Assembly (NCBI RefSeq): GCF_008932115.1
Contig: NZ_CP044543.1
Span: forward strand, 1,116,001-1,180,000
Direction of reading: 5' to 3'
Origin: Bradyrhizobium betae
GTDB lineage: Bacteria; Pseudomonadota; Alphaproteobacteria; Rhizobiales; Xanthobacteraceae
DNA length: 64,000 nt
In this document: positions 9,004-18,126 of the stretch, in pieces
Position numbering within the stretch: the first letter of the stretch is position 1
Layout: each line of letters begins with the position of its first letter
Notes under the pieces: generated by a model
The model's input: the letters and a program-made list of their open reading frames with translations, nothing else
The model's database searches: none
What the model was told of the DNA's origin: nothing
Program-made: the position numbers and the translations under genes

Positions 9004-9092
9004 GGCAAAGTCCCCTGTTACTGAATTTCGACTGATCGAATGAAGCGATTGATGGATGCGGTAAAGCCCGAAGAAGCAGCAAACGCTGCCTA

Positions 9093-9908
9093 CTAAATCA
9101 CGGCCATGTTCCTGTTCTTCAGATCCGTCACCAGCATGAGGCCGGGCGAATGCGTGATCGCGAACGGGACCTTCGCAGCGTTGATCACCGATTGCGGCGT
9201 CACGCCACAGGCCCAGAATACCGGAATCTCGTCATCGGCGACAGGCACGGGATCGCCGTAGTCGGGCTTGGCGATGTCCTTGATGCCGATCAGGTGCGGA
9301 TGGCCGAGATGTACAGGCGCACCGTGCACGGCGGGATAGCGCGAGGTGATCTGCACCGCGCGGATCGCATCGGCCGGCTTGAACGGACGCATCGACACCA
9401 CCATGGGACCGGCGAACGGACCGGCCTCGCCGCAGGCGATGTTGGTGCGGTACATCGGCACCCGCACGTTCTGCTCGATATGGCGGATCGGCATGCCCTC
9501 GTCGAGCAGCGCCTCCTCGAACGAGAAGGAGCAGCCGAGCACGAAGGTCACGAGATCGTCGCGCCAATATTTGGTGACGTCGGTCGGCTCCTCGACCACC
9601 TCGCCGTCGCGCCAGACGCGGTAGCGCGGCACGTCGGTGCGGATGTCCAGATCGGCACCGAGCGCGGGGATGTGCGGGCTGCCGACATCGGACATGCCGA
9701 TGATCGGGCACGGCTTGGGATTGAGCTGGCAGAAGCGGTGAAAGGCGCTGGCATATTCCGCTGGCAGGATCGCCAGATTGCCCTGGACGAAGCCGGGAGC
9801 GACACCAGCCGTGGAGCCGACCTGGCCGCCGCGGTAAGCCAACCGGGCCTGGCGGCTCGGGAGGGTGTCGGGTGTTTCAGTTTGCTGCGCTGCCACCAAA
9901 ACAGTCAT
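9093..9908 (-). CDS. Putative hydro-lyase, DUF1445 / D-glutamate cyclase-like
   Basis: This 271-residue protein matches the DUF1445 (YcsI-like) family across its length: [23 protein letters not shown] at the N-terminus, then [11 protein letters not shown] and a C-terminal [11 protein letters not shown] and [12 protein letters not shown]. Bacterial members are annotated as hydro-lyases, and a mitochondrial relative is a D-glutamate cyclase that forms 5-oxo-D-proline. The ATG at 9908 was chosen; the frame runs 16 codons further but without family character. It heads the minus-strand liv series and diverges from the LysR gene, so it is probably induced with the transporter. The exact reaction is unknown. 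Confidence 0.8.
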   Translation of the reverse strand: MTVLVAAQQTETPDTLPSRQARLAYRGGQVGSTAGVAPGFVQGNLAILPAEYASAFHRFCQLNPKPCPIIGMSDVGSPHIPALGADLDIRTDVPRYRVWRDGEVVEEPTDVTKYWRDDLVTFVLGCSFSFEEALLDEGMPIRHIEQNVRVPMYRTNIACGEAGPFAGPMVVSMRPFKPADAIRAVQITSRYPAVHGAPVHLGHPHLIGIKDIAKPDYGDPVPVADDEIPVFWACGVTPQSVINAAKVPFAITHSPGLMLVTDLKNRNMAVI

Positions 9909-9982
9909 TCGATCGACCTGCCTATAAACTCGACAAAGACAGCCAACACCAAGCATGCTATAAAGTCTAATCTTCCTTTCTA

Positions 9983-10011
9983 ATCGATATCGATAAATTC
10001 AATTTATCGAT
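9983..10011. promoter_or_regulatory. Candidate LysR operator: two overlapping palindromes
   Basis: A 12-base palindrome ATCGATATCGAT (9983-9994) overlaps a second dyad with ten-base arms ATCGATAAAT and ATTTATCGAT (9989-9998 and 10002-10011). The second contains a T-N11-A core typical of LysR boxes. It lies 16 bases before the LysR start and about 75 bases before the divergent DUF1445 start, a normal place for an autoregulated divergent operator. Confidence 0.6.
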
Positions 10012-10027
10012 CGGGAAAATCCTTCCA

Positions 10028-10945
10028 ATGCTGGACTTCAGGTCGATCGAGACATTTCTCTGGGTTGTGAAGCTCGGGAGCTTTCGCGGCGCTGCAGCGC
10101 GGCTCAACACCACCCAGCCGGCGATCTCCCAGCGCATCGCCCAGCTCGAGCGCGAGATGGGCGTCAAGCTCCTCAACCGTGACCATCGCGTCGCCTCGCC
10201 GACACCGAGCGGCCGGCAGATGATGGTCTATGCCGAAAAGCTGATCGGCCTGCGTGCCGCGATGGTGGCCGAGGTCGGCGACCGCTCCGCGATGCGCGGC
10301 GTGATGCGTCTCGGCGTCGCCGAGACCATTGTGCACACCTGGCTGCCGCGCCTTGTGAAGAGCATGAACGAGGTCTATCCGAACCTGTCGCTGGAGATCG
10401 AGGTCGACATCACGCCGAACCTCACCGCGCGCCTGCTCGCGCAGGAGATCGAGCTGGCCTTCGTCGTGGGACCGCTGTCGGGCTCCGGCGTGCATAATCG
10501 CCTGCTCGCCGATTACCCGATCGGCTTTCTCGCAAGCCCCTCGCTGGGCCTCGGCAACGGCCCGGTGTCGCGCGCCGAGCTTGCGCGGTTTCCGATCATC
10601 ACCTTCCCGCGCAAGACCAGGCCCTACGAGGTCGTGCGCGAGGTGTTCGACCGGCCGGAGCTGCCGCCGATCCGCCTGCATGCGTCCGCGTCGCTCGCGA
10701 CCGTCATCCACATGGCCGTCGAAGGGCTCGGCATCGCCGTGATCCCCGACGCCATCGTCGAGAACGAGCTCGCCGACGGGCGGTTGCAACTGCTCGACAC
10801 CGATCTCGCAATCGCACCGCTGACATTCACCGCAAGCTGGCTCGCCTCGCCCGACGTCGTCGCAGTGGAGCGCGTCGCCGAACTCGCACGGCAGATTGCG
10901 CAGAGCAGCCTCGCGGTTGACGAGCCCGCGCTGGCGCGTCATTGA
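10028..10945 (+). CDS. LysR-family transcriptional regulator
   Basis: The 305-residue protein opens with a winged helix-turn-helix, residues 1-60 (FLWVVKLGSFRGAAARLNTTQPAISQRIAQLE), followed by the LysR effector-binding domain. It diverges from the DUF1445-liv genes, with an AT-rich palindromic site between them, and is followed closely by the amidohydrolase gene. It probably senses a metabolite of this locus and controls both directions. Effector unknown. Confidence 0.9.
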   Translation: MLDFRSIETFLWVVKLGSFRGAAARLNTTQPAISQRIAQLEREMGVKLLNRDHRVASPTPSGRQMMVYAEKLIGLRAAMVAEVGDRSAMRGVMRLGVAETIVHTWLPRLVKSMNEVYPNLSLEIEVDITPNLTARLLAQEIELAFVVGPLSGSGVHNRLLADYPIGFLASPSLGLGNGPVSRAELARFPIITFPRKTRPYEVVREVFDRPELPPIRLHASASLATVIHMAVEGLGIAVIPDAIVENELADGRLQLLDTDLAIAPLTFTASWLASPDVVAVERVAELARQIAQSSLAVDEPALARH

Positions 10946-10977
10946 AAAAGGCGCCGGATAATCGAGAGACCGACCGC

Positions 10978-12228
10978 ATGAGCCGAGCCGCCACCAATCT
11001 GCAAATCGATTCCGCCCGCCTCTGGGGCTCCATCCACGAGACCGCGCAATTCGGCGGGACGGCCAAGGGCGGCGTGCGGCGGCTGACGCTGAGCAGCGAA
11101 GACAAGCAGGTGCGCGACTGGTTCCGCAAGGCCTGCGAGGACGCCGGTCTCGAAGTGCATGTCGACGCGCTCGGCTCGCAGTTCGGCCTGCGCAAGGGCC
11201 GCGACATGTCGAAGCCGCCCGTCGGCATCGGCTCGCATCTCGACACGCAGCCGACCGGCGGCAAGTATGACGGCATCCTGGGAACGCTCGGCGCGTTGGA
11301 AGTGATCCGCACGCTGAACGACGCCGGCATCGAGACCGACGCGCCGATCTGCATCGTCAACTGGACCAACGAGGAAGGCTCGCGCTTTGCGCCGGCCATG
11401 ATGGCCTCCGCGGCTTACGTCGGCGACTTCACCACCGATGACATCCTCTCGCGCAAGGACGTCGAGGGCACGACCGTCGGCCAGGCGCTCGACCGCATCG
11501 GCTATCGCGGCGACAAGCCGGTCGGTTTCCAGAAGCTCGGATGTTTCGTCGAGCTGCACATCGAGCAAGGCCCGATCCTCGAGGCCGAAGGCAAGACCAT
11601 CGGCGTGGTCGATTCCGGCCAGGGCGTGCTGTGGTACGACGGCAAGATTTCCGGCTTCGAGAGCCATGCCGGTTCGACCCCGATGCCATTGCGGCGCGAT
11701 GCGCTGGCAACGCTGTCGGAGATCGTGCTGGCGATGGAAGCCATTGCCAGGAAGCACGGGCCGAACGCGGTCGGCACCATCGGCGAGGCCGTCATCGCAA
11801 ATCCCTCGCGCAACGTCATTCCCGGCGAGATCGCCTTCACCATGGATTGCCGCAGCGCCGATGGCGCGATCATGGATGCGCTGGATCGCGATCTTCGTGC
11901 GGCCATCGCCGAGATCGCCGCGCGCCGCAAGGTCGAGGTCAAGATCGATCTGGTCTGGCGCAAGCCGCCGACCCATTTCGATCCCAGGCTGATCGCGGCG
12001 GTCGAGAATGCTGCGACGACCCTTGGCTATTCCTCCCGTCGCATCACCTCCGGCGCCGGCCACGACGCCTGCAACCTCAACACGATCATGCCGGCGGCGA
12101 TGGTGTTCGTGCCCTGCAAGGACGGCATCAGCCACAACGAGCTGGAGGACGCCACGCAGCCCGACTGTGCCGCGGGCACCAACGTCCTCATGCACACCGT
12201 GCTGGCGATCGCCGGCGTGGCATCCTGA
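10978..12228 (+). CDS. M20-family amidohydrolase (N-carbamoyl-L-amino-acid hydrolase / allantoate amidohydrolase type)
   Basis: The 416-residue enzyme has the binuclear zinc site of the amidase/hydantoinase/carbamoylase group: GSHLDTQPTGGKYDG with His88 and Asp99, and TNEEGSRF with Glu132-Glu133; a further His is in ELHIEQGP. It should hydrolyse an N-carbamoyl or ureido amide, releasing an amino acid, CO2 and ammonia. The ATG at 10978, preceded by GAGAG, was preferred to a TTG at 10942 that overlaps the LysR end. Next to it are two 2-hydroxyacid dehydrogenases, so an N-carbamoyl or ureidoglycolate-like substrate is possible. Confidence 0.85.
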   Translation: MSRAATNLQIDSARLWGSIHETAQFGGTAKGGVRRLTLSSEDKQVRDWFRKACEDAGLEVHVDALGSQFGLRKGRDMSKPPVGIGSHLDTQPTGGKYDGILGTLGALEVIRTLNDAGIETDAPICIVNWTNEEGSRFAPAMMASAAYVGDFTTDDILSRKDVEGTTVGQALDRIGYRGDKPVGFQKLGCFVELHIEQGPILEAEGKTIGVVDSGQGVLWYDGKISGFESHAGSTPMPLRRDALATLSEIVLAMEAIARKHGPNAVGTIGEAVIANPSRNVIPGEIAFTMDCRSADGAIMDALDRDLRAAIAEIAARRKVEVKIDLVWRKPPTHFDPRLIAAVENAATTLGYSSRRITSGAGHDACNLNTIMPAAMVFVPCKDGISHNELEDATQPDCAAGTNVLMHTVLAIAGVAS

Positions 12229-12240
12229 CCGGAGACAGCC

Positions 12241-13152
12241 ATGCGCGGAGTTTTCGTCGACGCCAACGAAGCCCTCGCCGTGATCATGGAGCGGCTGGAG
12301 AAGCCCGGCGATCCCAAGGTGCGGATTCACCGGGATCCCGATATCAAGCCCGAGCACTATCCCGACATCCTCGCCGGCGCCGAGATCGCGATCGTCGATC
12401 ACACCGCGCTGCCGACCGAGGTTGCAAGGAAGTGCACGGGCCTCAAGCACGTCGTGTTCCTCGGCACCGGCGCGCGCAGCTACATGAATCCGGAGGAGCT
12501 CGCCGAGCTCGGCATCTCCGTGCACCTGATCAAGGGCTATGGCGACACGGCGGTCGCGGAATCCGCGATGGCGCTGATGTGGGCCTCTGCCCGCGTCATC
12601 GCGATGATGGACCGCGAGATGCGCGCCGGCAACTGGCTGCGCGAGGACGGCATGCAGCTCACCGGCAAGACGCTCGGCCTGATCGGCTTCGGCGGCATCG
12701 CGGCTGAAGTGGCGCGCATCGCGTCCGGCAGCGGCATGAAGGTGATTGCCTGGAACCGCTCACCGAAGAGCCATCCGGGCGTCACGTTCACCGATCTCGA
12801 TACGGTGCTGGCGACGAGCGACGTGGTTTCGCTGCATCTGCTGCTCAACGACGAGACGCGCGGCATGATCACGCGCGAGAAGATTTTTGCGATGAAGCCG
12901 GGCGTCATCCTCATCAACACGGCGCGTGCCGCAGTGGTCGACGAGCAGGCGATGATCGACGCGCTGAAGTCCGGCCACATCCGCCATGCCGGCCTCGACG
13001 TCTTCAACATCGAGCCCCTGCCCGGCGATCACCCGCTGACGAAGCTGCCGAACGTGACGCTGTCGGCCCATTCCGCCTTCCGCACGCCGGAAGCCAGTGA
13101 GAACCTGATTGAAGCGGCATGGATCCACTGCCGCAGGATCGTGAAAGGATAA
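12241..13152 (+). CDS. D-isomer-specific 2-hydroxyacid dehydrogenase
   Basis: A 303-residue NAD-dependent enzyme with the coenzyme-binding stretch TLGLIGFGGIAAEVA (149-154; the last glycine of the usual GxGxxG is Ala) and the catalytic set Arg229 (NTARAAVVDE), Glu258 and His277 (LSAHSAF). It interconverts a 2-oxo acid and a D-2-hydroxy acid. It follows the amidohydrolase by 12 bases and precedes another hydroxyacid dehydrogenase by 11, so the three form one operon. The substrate cannot be deduced; glyoxylate/hydroxypyruvate-type reduction is one option. Confidence 0.87.
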   Translation: MRGVFVDANEALAVIMERLEKPGDPKVRIHRDPDIKPEHYPDILAGAEIAIVDHTALPTEVARKCTGLKHVVFLGTGARSYMNPEELAELGISVHLIKGYGDTAVAESAMALMWASARVIAMMDREMRAGNWLREDGMQLTGKTLGLIGFGGIAAEVARIASGSGMKVIAWNRSPKSHPGVTFTDLDTVLATSDVVSLHLLLNDETRGMITREKIFAMKPGVILINTARAAVVDEQAMIDALKSGHIRHAGLDVFNIEPLPGDHPLTKLPNVTLSAHSAFRTPEASENLIEAAWIHCRRIVKG

Positions 13153-13163
13153 GAGCAACAACA

Positions 13164-14237
13164 ATGGCCGACTATCGCACCATCAAGGCTGAGCCGCTCA
13201 CCAACGCCATCCGCGCCATCGTCAAGGCCGGCGGCTCCTCGGACCGCGAAGCCGAACTCGTGTCCACCAATCTGGTGGAAGCAAATCTCAAGGGGCACGA
13301 CTCGCACGGCGTCGGCATGATCCCGCGCTACGTCCAGAGCGTCACCAACGGCGGCCTCGCCGTGAACGCGCACGTCAAGACCGTGCTCGACACCGGTCCG
13401 CTTCTCACCCTCGACGGCCTCACCGGCTACGGCCAGGTGATCGGCCATGAAGCGATGGAGCTGGCGGCAGAGCGCGCCAAGCAGAATGGCGTGTGTCTCG
13501 TCGGTCTCTCCAATTCGCATCACATCGGCCGCATCGGCCACTGGGCCGAGCAGTGCATCGACCACGGGCTGGTCTCGATCCACTTCGTCAACGTGATCTC
13601 GCGCCCGATCGTGGCGCCCTGGGGCGGCAGCGATGCGCGCCACGGCACCAACCCGTTCTGCGTCGGCATCCCGCGCAAGGGCAAGGACCCGATCGTGCTC
13701 GACTTCGCCACCAGCAGGATCGCGCAGGGCAAGACCCGCGTCGCCCACAACAAGGGCGTCGAGCTGGAGCCCGGCACCATCATCGACAACGAGGGCAAGC
13801 CGACCAACAATCCGCGCTACACCGTGATCCCGCCGCACGGCGCCATCCTGCCGTTCGGCGAGCACAAGGGTTCGGGGCTGGCGCTGGTGTGCGAAATCCT
13901 CGGCGGCGCGCTCTCCGGCGGGCAGGTGGTCAAGGGCCCGTCCGACGGCAAGCATAACGTCCTCAACGGCATGCTCTCGATCGTCATCGACCCGGACAAG
14001 CTCGGCACCGGTGAAAACCTCGCGCGCGAGGTCGAGAGCTTCGTCGCCTGGCACACCGGCTCGCCGCCCGCCGCCGGCGTCGACAAGGTCAAGATCGCCG
14101 GCGAGCCCGAGCGCGAGACCAAGAAGAAGCGGCTTGCCGAAGGCATTCCGGTCGATCCGACCACCTGGCAGGAAATTCTGGAGGCCGGGAAGAAGTTCGG
14201 GCTGGATCAGGCGGCGATCGAGAAGATCGCGGGCTGA
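13164..14237 (+). CDS. Ldh-family oxidoreductase (malate/L-sulfolactate/ureidoglycolate dehydrogenase fold)
   Basis: The 357-residue protein belongs to the Ldh_2 family: GHDSHGVGMIPRYVQ near residues 42-56, SNSHHIGRIGHWAEQC near 115-130 with the catalytic His, and a C-terminal LPFGEHKGSGLALVCE. Members reduce or oxidise 2-hydroxy acids with NAD(P) and include ureidoglycolate and malate dehydrogenases. The start at 13164 gives the family length; an upstream ATG at 13119 lies inside the previous gene. It is last in the plus-strand operon before a large repeat. Confidence 0.87.
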   Translation: MADYRTIKAEPLTNAIRAIVKAGGSSDREAELVSTNLVEANLKGHDSHGVGMIPRYVQSVTNGGLAVNAHVKTVLDTGPLLTLDGLTGYGQVIGHEAMELAAERAKQNGVCLVGLSNSHHIGRIGHWAEQCIDHGLVSIHFVNVISRPIVAPWGGSDARHGTNPFCVGIPRKGKDPIVLDFATSRIAQGKTRVAHNKGVELEPGTIIDNEGKPTNNPRYTVIPPHGAILPFGEHKGSGLALVCEILGGALSGGQVVKGPSDGKHNVLNGMLSIVIDPDKLGTGENLAREVESFVAWHTGSPPAAGVDKVKIAGEPERETKKKRLAEGIPVDPTTWQEILEAGKKFGLDQAAIEKIAG

Positions 14238-14241
14238 TCTT

Positions 14242-14403
14242 CCCTTCTCCCCTTGTGGGAGAAGATGGCGCGAAGCGCCGGATGAGGGGTTCGCTCCGCA
14301 GGCGAAAAACTTGCGGATGAGAAGCCTGTCTCCGCGGAAAGAAACCCCTCACCCGTCTTCGATGCTTCGCATCGAAGCCACCCTCTCCCACAAGGGGAGA
14401 GGG
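14242..14403. repeat. Long intergenic inverted repeat between two convergent dehydrogenase genes
   Basis: The outer arms CCCTTCTCCCCTTGTGGGAG and its near complement at 14384-14403 enclose a second pair around ACCCCTCA and GATGAGGGGT, plus small hairpins. The element fills the gap between convergent genes, where it may act as a bidirectional terminator. Confidence 0.7.
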
Positions 14404-14414
14404 TAGGCGGCAGA

Positions 14415-15488
14415 CTAATCCACCATCTCCGCAACCGCCTTGCCGCAAGCCGTCGTGTCGGCGTTACCGCCGAGGTCCTTCGTCCGGAGCGTGCGTTCGG
14501 CGAGCGTGCGCTCGATCGCGTCCACGATCGATTTGCCGGCGACCTTCTCGCCGAGATGCTCAAGCATCATCGCGCCCGACCAGATCGCACCGATCGGGTT
14601 GGCGATGCCCTGCCCCGCGATGTCGGGCGCCGAGCCGTGCACCGGCTCGAACACCGACGGGAAATCGCCTTCGGGGTTGATGTTGCCGGAGGGCGCGATA
14701 CCGATGGTGCCGGTGCAGGCCGGGCCGAGATCGGAGAGGATATCGCCGAACAGGTTCGAGCCGACCACGACGTCGAACCAGTCCGGATGCAGCACGAAGT
14801 TCGCGGTCAAGATGTCGATGTGGTACTTGTCCCACTTCACGCCTGGATACTTCTTCGCCATCGCCTCCACGCGCTCGTCCCAATAGGGCATGGTGATGGA
14901 GATGCCGTTCGACTTGGTCGCCGACGTCAAATGCTTCTTCGGCCGCGACTGCGCGAGCTCGAAGGCGAACTTCAGGATGCGGTCGACACCCACGCGGGTC
15001 ATCACGGTCTGCTGGGTGACGAACTCACGGTCGGTGTCGGGGAACATGCGGCCGCCGACGGACGAGTACTCGCCTTCGGTGTTCTCGCGCACCACCCAGA
15101 AGTCGATGTCACCGGGCTTGCGGCCCGCCAGCGGCGACGGCACGCCGGGCATCAGCCGCACCGGGCGCAAATTCACATACTGATCGAACTCGCGGCGGAA
15201 TTTGATCAGCGAGCCCCACAGCGAGACATGGTCGGGAATTTTCGCCGGCCAGCCGACCGCGCCGAAATAGATCGCATCGTGCTTGCCGATCTTCTCCTTC
15301 CAGTCGTCCGGCATCATCTGGCCGTGCTTCTCGTAATAGTCCCAGGACGAGAAGTCGAAATGGTCGAAGTGCAGGGAGACCCCATGCTTCTTGGCCGCCG
15401 CCTCCAAAACGCGCAGGCCTTCCGGCATCACTTCCTTGCCGATGCCGTCGCCGGGAATGACTGCGATCCGGTATTGTTTCTTGCTCAT
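14415..15488 (-). CDS. Tartrate/D-malate dehydrogenase (isocitrate/isopropylmalate dehydrogenase family)
   Basis: This 357-residue protein starts MSKKQYRIAVIPGDGIGKEV, the N-terminal signature of decarboxylating beta-hydroxyacid dehydrogenases, and has the conserved catalytic and metal-binding region around TANFVLHPDWFDVVVGSNLFGDILSDL. Sequence features such as WDYYEKHGQMMPDDW and AVGWPAKIPDHVSLWG indicate the TtuC/DmlA branch, which oxidises tartrate or D-malate with NAD, rather than LeuB. The ATG at 15488 was preferred to an upstream start 30 codons away. It is divergent from the SDR gene. Confidence 0.85.
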   Translation of the reverse strand: MSKKQYRIAVIPGDGIGKEVMPEGLRVLEAAAKKHGVSLHFDHFDFSSWDYYEKHGQMMPDDWKEKIGKHDAIYFGAVGWPAKIPDHVSLWGSLIKFRREFDQYVNLRPVRLMPGVPSPLAGRKPGDIDFWVVRENTEGEYSSVGGRMFPDTDREFVTQQTVMTRVGVDRILKFAFELAQSRPKKHLTSATKSNGISITMPYWDERVEAMAKKYPGVKWDKYHIDILTANFVLHPDWFDVVVGSNLFGDILSDLGPACTGTIGIAPSGNINPEGDFPSVFEPVHGSAPDIAGQGIANPIGAIWSGAMMLEHLGEKVAGKSIVDAIERTLAERTLRTKDLGGNADTTACGKAVAEMVD

Positions 15489-15643
15489 CGAGAACGTCCC
15501 TGGTTGGTCGGCAGCAGCCGCCTTTTTGACCGCAATGCAATGGACCAAAGTCGCCGACGGTGCAACGCTGCACTGCAATGTTGACCGTGGCGCGGCCGAA
15601 CGCCTACTGATTTCATCCTGTCCCCACCAAGCGAGTACCCCTC

Positions 15644-16420
15644 ATGGATCTGCATCTGCGTGGCAAGCGCGTCCTGATCACGGGCGCGTCCAAGGGCATT
15701 GGCGCGGCCGCTGCTGAGGCGTTCGCCGAGGAAGGCGCTCATCTGCTGCTTGCCGCCCGCAGCGGCGACGCGCTCAAGGCGCTGGCCGACCGCCTGCGCT
15801 CGGCGCACCAGATCGACGCCGCGACGAGCGTCGTGGACTTGCGCAAGCCCGAGGACGTGGCGCGGCTCGCCAGGGAGGCCGCCGACATCGACGTGCTCGT
15901 CAACAACGCCGGCGACATCCCCGGCGGCTCCATCGACAAGATCGACGAGGAGGCCTGGCGGCACGCCTGGGAATTGAAAGTGTTCGGCTACATCAACCTC
16001 ACGCGGCATATCTACGCGCAGATGAAGGCGAAGGGCGGCGGCGTGATCGTCAACGACATCGGCGCAGCCGGCGAGAAATTCGACGCCAACTACATCTGCG
16101 GCAGCGCCGGCAACGCCGCGCTGATGGCGTTCACCCGCGCCCTCGGCGGCAAGAGCCTGGCCGACAACATCCGCGTGGTCGGCATCAATCCCGGCCCTGT
16201 CGGCACCGACCGCCACGTTACCCTGCTCAAGACCCGGGCAAAAAATCAGTTCGGCGACGAGAGCCGTTACAAGGAATTCCAGAAGGGCCTGCCGCTCGGC
16301 CGGCCCGCGCATGCGCGCGAGATCGGCGACCTGATGGCGTTCCTCGCGTCGGATCGCGCCGGCTATACGTCCGGGGTCATCTATACGGTGGATGGCGGCA
16401 TCAGCGCCGGCTGGGGTTAG
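15644..16420 (+). CDS. SDR-family protein with degenerate catalytic residues
   Basis: The 258-residue protein has an intact N-terminal nucleotide motif TGASKGIG (13-20) and NNAG (87-90), so it folds as a short-chain dehydrogenase/reductase and very probably binds NAD(P). Tyr150 is present, but the lysine four residues later is Ser154 (YICGS), the serine normally about 12 residues before the tyrosine is missing (VNDIGAAG), and the assisting Asn in the preceding helix is absent. The C-terminal VDGGIS end is normal. It may be a divergent SDR branch with changed chemistry or a non-catalytic binder. It diverges from the tartrate-type dehydrogenase and precedes an amidase. Confidence 0.8.
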   Translation: MDLHLRGKRVLITGASKGIGAAAAEAFAEEGAHLLLAARSGDALKALADRLRSAHQIDAATSVVDLRKPEDVARLAREAADIDVLVNNAGDIPGGSIDKIDEEAWRHAWELKVFGYINLTRHIYAQMKAKGGGVIVNDIGAAGEKFDANYICGSAGNAALMAFTRALGGKSLADNIRVVGINPGPVGTDRHVTLLKTRAKNQFGDESRYKEFQKGLPLGRPAHAREIGDLMAFLASDRAGYTSGVIYTVDGGISAGWG

Positions 16421-16428
16421 GTTTCACC

Positions 16429-16506
16429 GTCATTGCGAGCGCAGCAAAACAATCCGGAAATGCCCCCCGGGGCGACAGATTGCTTCGCTGCGCTCGCAAT
16501 GACGAC
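16429..16506. repeat. Dispersed palindromic repeat (CATTGCGAGCGCAGC type), copy 1
   Basis: The arms CATTGCGAGCGCAGC and GCTGCGCTCGCAATG enclose about 45 bases. A second copy with the same arms lies at 33653-33735. Both occupy short intergenic spaces. Confidence 0.8.
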
Positions 16507-16530
16507 ACAATAAGCACAGGAGTAAGATAG

Positions 16531-17949
16531 TTGTCTCAAGACCTGATCCGCGAAACGGCCTGCACCGTCGTCGACAAGCTGCGCTCCGGCGACGTCTCGC
16601 CGCTCGAGCTCCTGGATGCGCTGGAGAAGCGCATCGGTGAGGTCGACGGCAAGGTCAACGCGCTGCCGACGCTGTGCTTCGATCGCGCGCGGGATAGCGC
16701 CAAGGCATTGATGCAGAAACCGGCCGGCGCACGCGGGCTGCTTGCAGGCCTGCCGCTGCCGATCAAGGACCTGACCGACGTTGCGGGCGTACTGACCACA
16801 CAGGGCTCTCCGATCTTCAAGGACAGCATCGCTTCGAAGTCGGACATCGTGGTCGAGAACCTCGAGGCCAACGGCGCGATCGTCTACGCCAAATCCAACA
16901 CGCCGGAATTCGGCGCCGGCGCCAACACCTTCAACGAGGTGTTCGGCGCGACACTCAATCCCTGGGATACGACGAAATCCGCGGCGGGCTCCTCCGGCGG
17001 CGCAGCGGTGGCGCTGGCCACCGGTATGGCCTGGCTCGCGCAGGGCTCCGACATGGGCGGCAGCCTGCGCAGCCCGGCGGCCTTCTGCGGCATCGCCGGC
17101 ATGCGGCCGAGCATCGGCCGCGTCGCGCATACGCCCAAATCGGCCGTCGACCGCAATCTCGGCGTCCTCGGCCCGATGGCGCGCAACGTCGAGGATCTCG
17201 CGCTGCTGCTGGATGCCATGAGCGGCGACTACGCGGCCGATCCGCTGTCGCTGCCGGCGCCGGCGACCTCGTTCCTGTCGGCGGCGCGCTCGGGGAAGAG
17301 GCCGAAGCGCATCGCCTATTCGCCCGATCTCGGCATCACGCCTGTCGATCCCGAGGTCAAGGCGATCACGCGCAAGGCTGCCGAACGCTTCGCCGAGGCC
17401 GGCGCCATCGTCGAGGAGGCGCACCCGGACTGGCGCGAGGCGCATGAGTGCTTCCACGTACTGCGTGCCTTCGATTTCGCGATCACCAAGGCCAATCTGC
17501 TGCGGACAAAACGCGATCTGCTCAAGCCCGAGGTGATCTGGAACATCGAAGAAGGCCTCAAGCTCACCGTCGAGCAGCTCGCGCGCGCCGAAGCCCAGCG
17601 CGTCGATATGACCGCCCGCGCGGTCGAGTTCTTCAAGACCTACGATCTGCTGCTGGTGCCGACGACGATCGTGCCACCCTTCCCGATCGAGCACCGCTAC
17701 GTCGCCGAATGCGCCGGCAAGCGGTTCGACAATTACGTCGAATGGCTCGGCATCGTCTACGCCATCACGCTGGCCTGCTGCCCGGCGCTGTCGCTGCCCT
17801 GCGGCTTCACGGCGTCGGGCCTGCCGGTCGGCATGCAGGTGGTCGGCGCGCCGCGCGCGGATGCACAGGTCATCGCCGGTGCGAAGGTGCTGGAGGATAT
17901 TCTGGGCGTGCGCGGGACGACGCCGATCGATCCGCGGGTGAAGAAATAA
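16531..17949 (+). CDS. Amidase (amidase signature family)
   Basis: The 472-residue enzyme has the Ser-cis-Ser-Lys triad of the amidase signature family at the expected spacing: Lys79 (PLPIKD), Ser154 (AGSSGGAA) and nucleophile Ser178 (DMGGSLRSP). It hydrolyses a carboxamide to acid and ammonia in the cytoplasm; the substrate is not evident, and aryl or fatty amides are possible. The start is a TTG at 16531, chosen because AGGAG lies eight bases upstream (16518-16522) and no ATG or GTG fits. It stands alone between repeats. Confidence 0.88.
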   Translation: MSQDLIRETACTVVDKLRSGDVSPLELLDALEKRIGEVDGKVNALPTLCFDRARDSAKALMQKPAGARGLLAGLPLPIKDLTDVAGVLTTQGSPIFKDSIASKSDIVVENLEANGAIVYAKSNTPEFGAGANTFNEVFGATLNPWDTTKSAAGSSGGAAVALATGMAWLAQGSDMGGSLRSPAAFCGIAGMRPSIGRVAHTPKSAVDRNLGVLGPMARNVEDLALLLDAMSGDYAADPLSLPAPATSFLSAARSGKRPKRIAYSPDLGITPVDPEVKAITRKAAERFAEAGAIVEEAHPDWREAHECFHVLRAFDFAITKANLLRTKRDLLKPEVIWNIEEGLKLTVEQLARAEAQRVDMTARAVEFFKTYDLLLVPTTIVPPFPIEHRYVAECAGKRFDNYVEWLGIVYAITLACCPALSLPCGFTASGLPVGMQVVGAPRADAQVIAGAKVLEDILGVRGTTPIDPRVKK

Positions 17950-17979
17950 AGAAAGCTGCTCGCCGTACGTGCGGTGCGC

Positions 17980-18122
17980 TCCCTCGCCCCGCTCTTGCGG
18001 GGAGAGGGTTGGGGTGAGGGGCCTGCTTCCGCAAATGCGGTGCGAGTGCGACTCGCGGAGACTCCCCCTCACCCGCCACGCTTCGCGTGTCGGCCTCTCC
18101 CCGCATGCGGGGAGAGGCGAAG
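17980..18122. repeat. Dispersed palindromic repeat (CTCTCCCCGC type), copy 1
   Basis: Nested hairpins built from GCGGGGAGAG, its complement and CTCCCCCTCACCC. Closely similar elements lie at 23772-23911 and 41389-41530. Here it separates the convergent amidase and amino-acid permease genes. Confidence 0.8.
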
Positions 18123-18126
18123 AGCC

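Noticed and set aside
15561..15580. CTGCACTGCA motif upstream of the tartrate-type dehydrogenase as a second PhaR site
   Set aside because: Only a short partial match without the long dyad of the phasin site, and no PHA gene adjoins.
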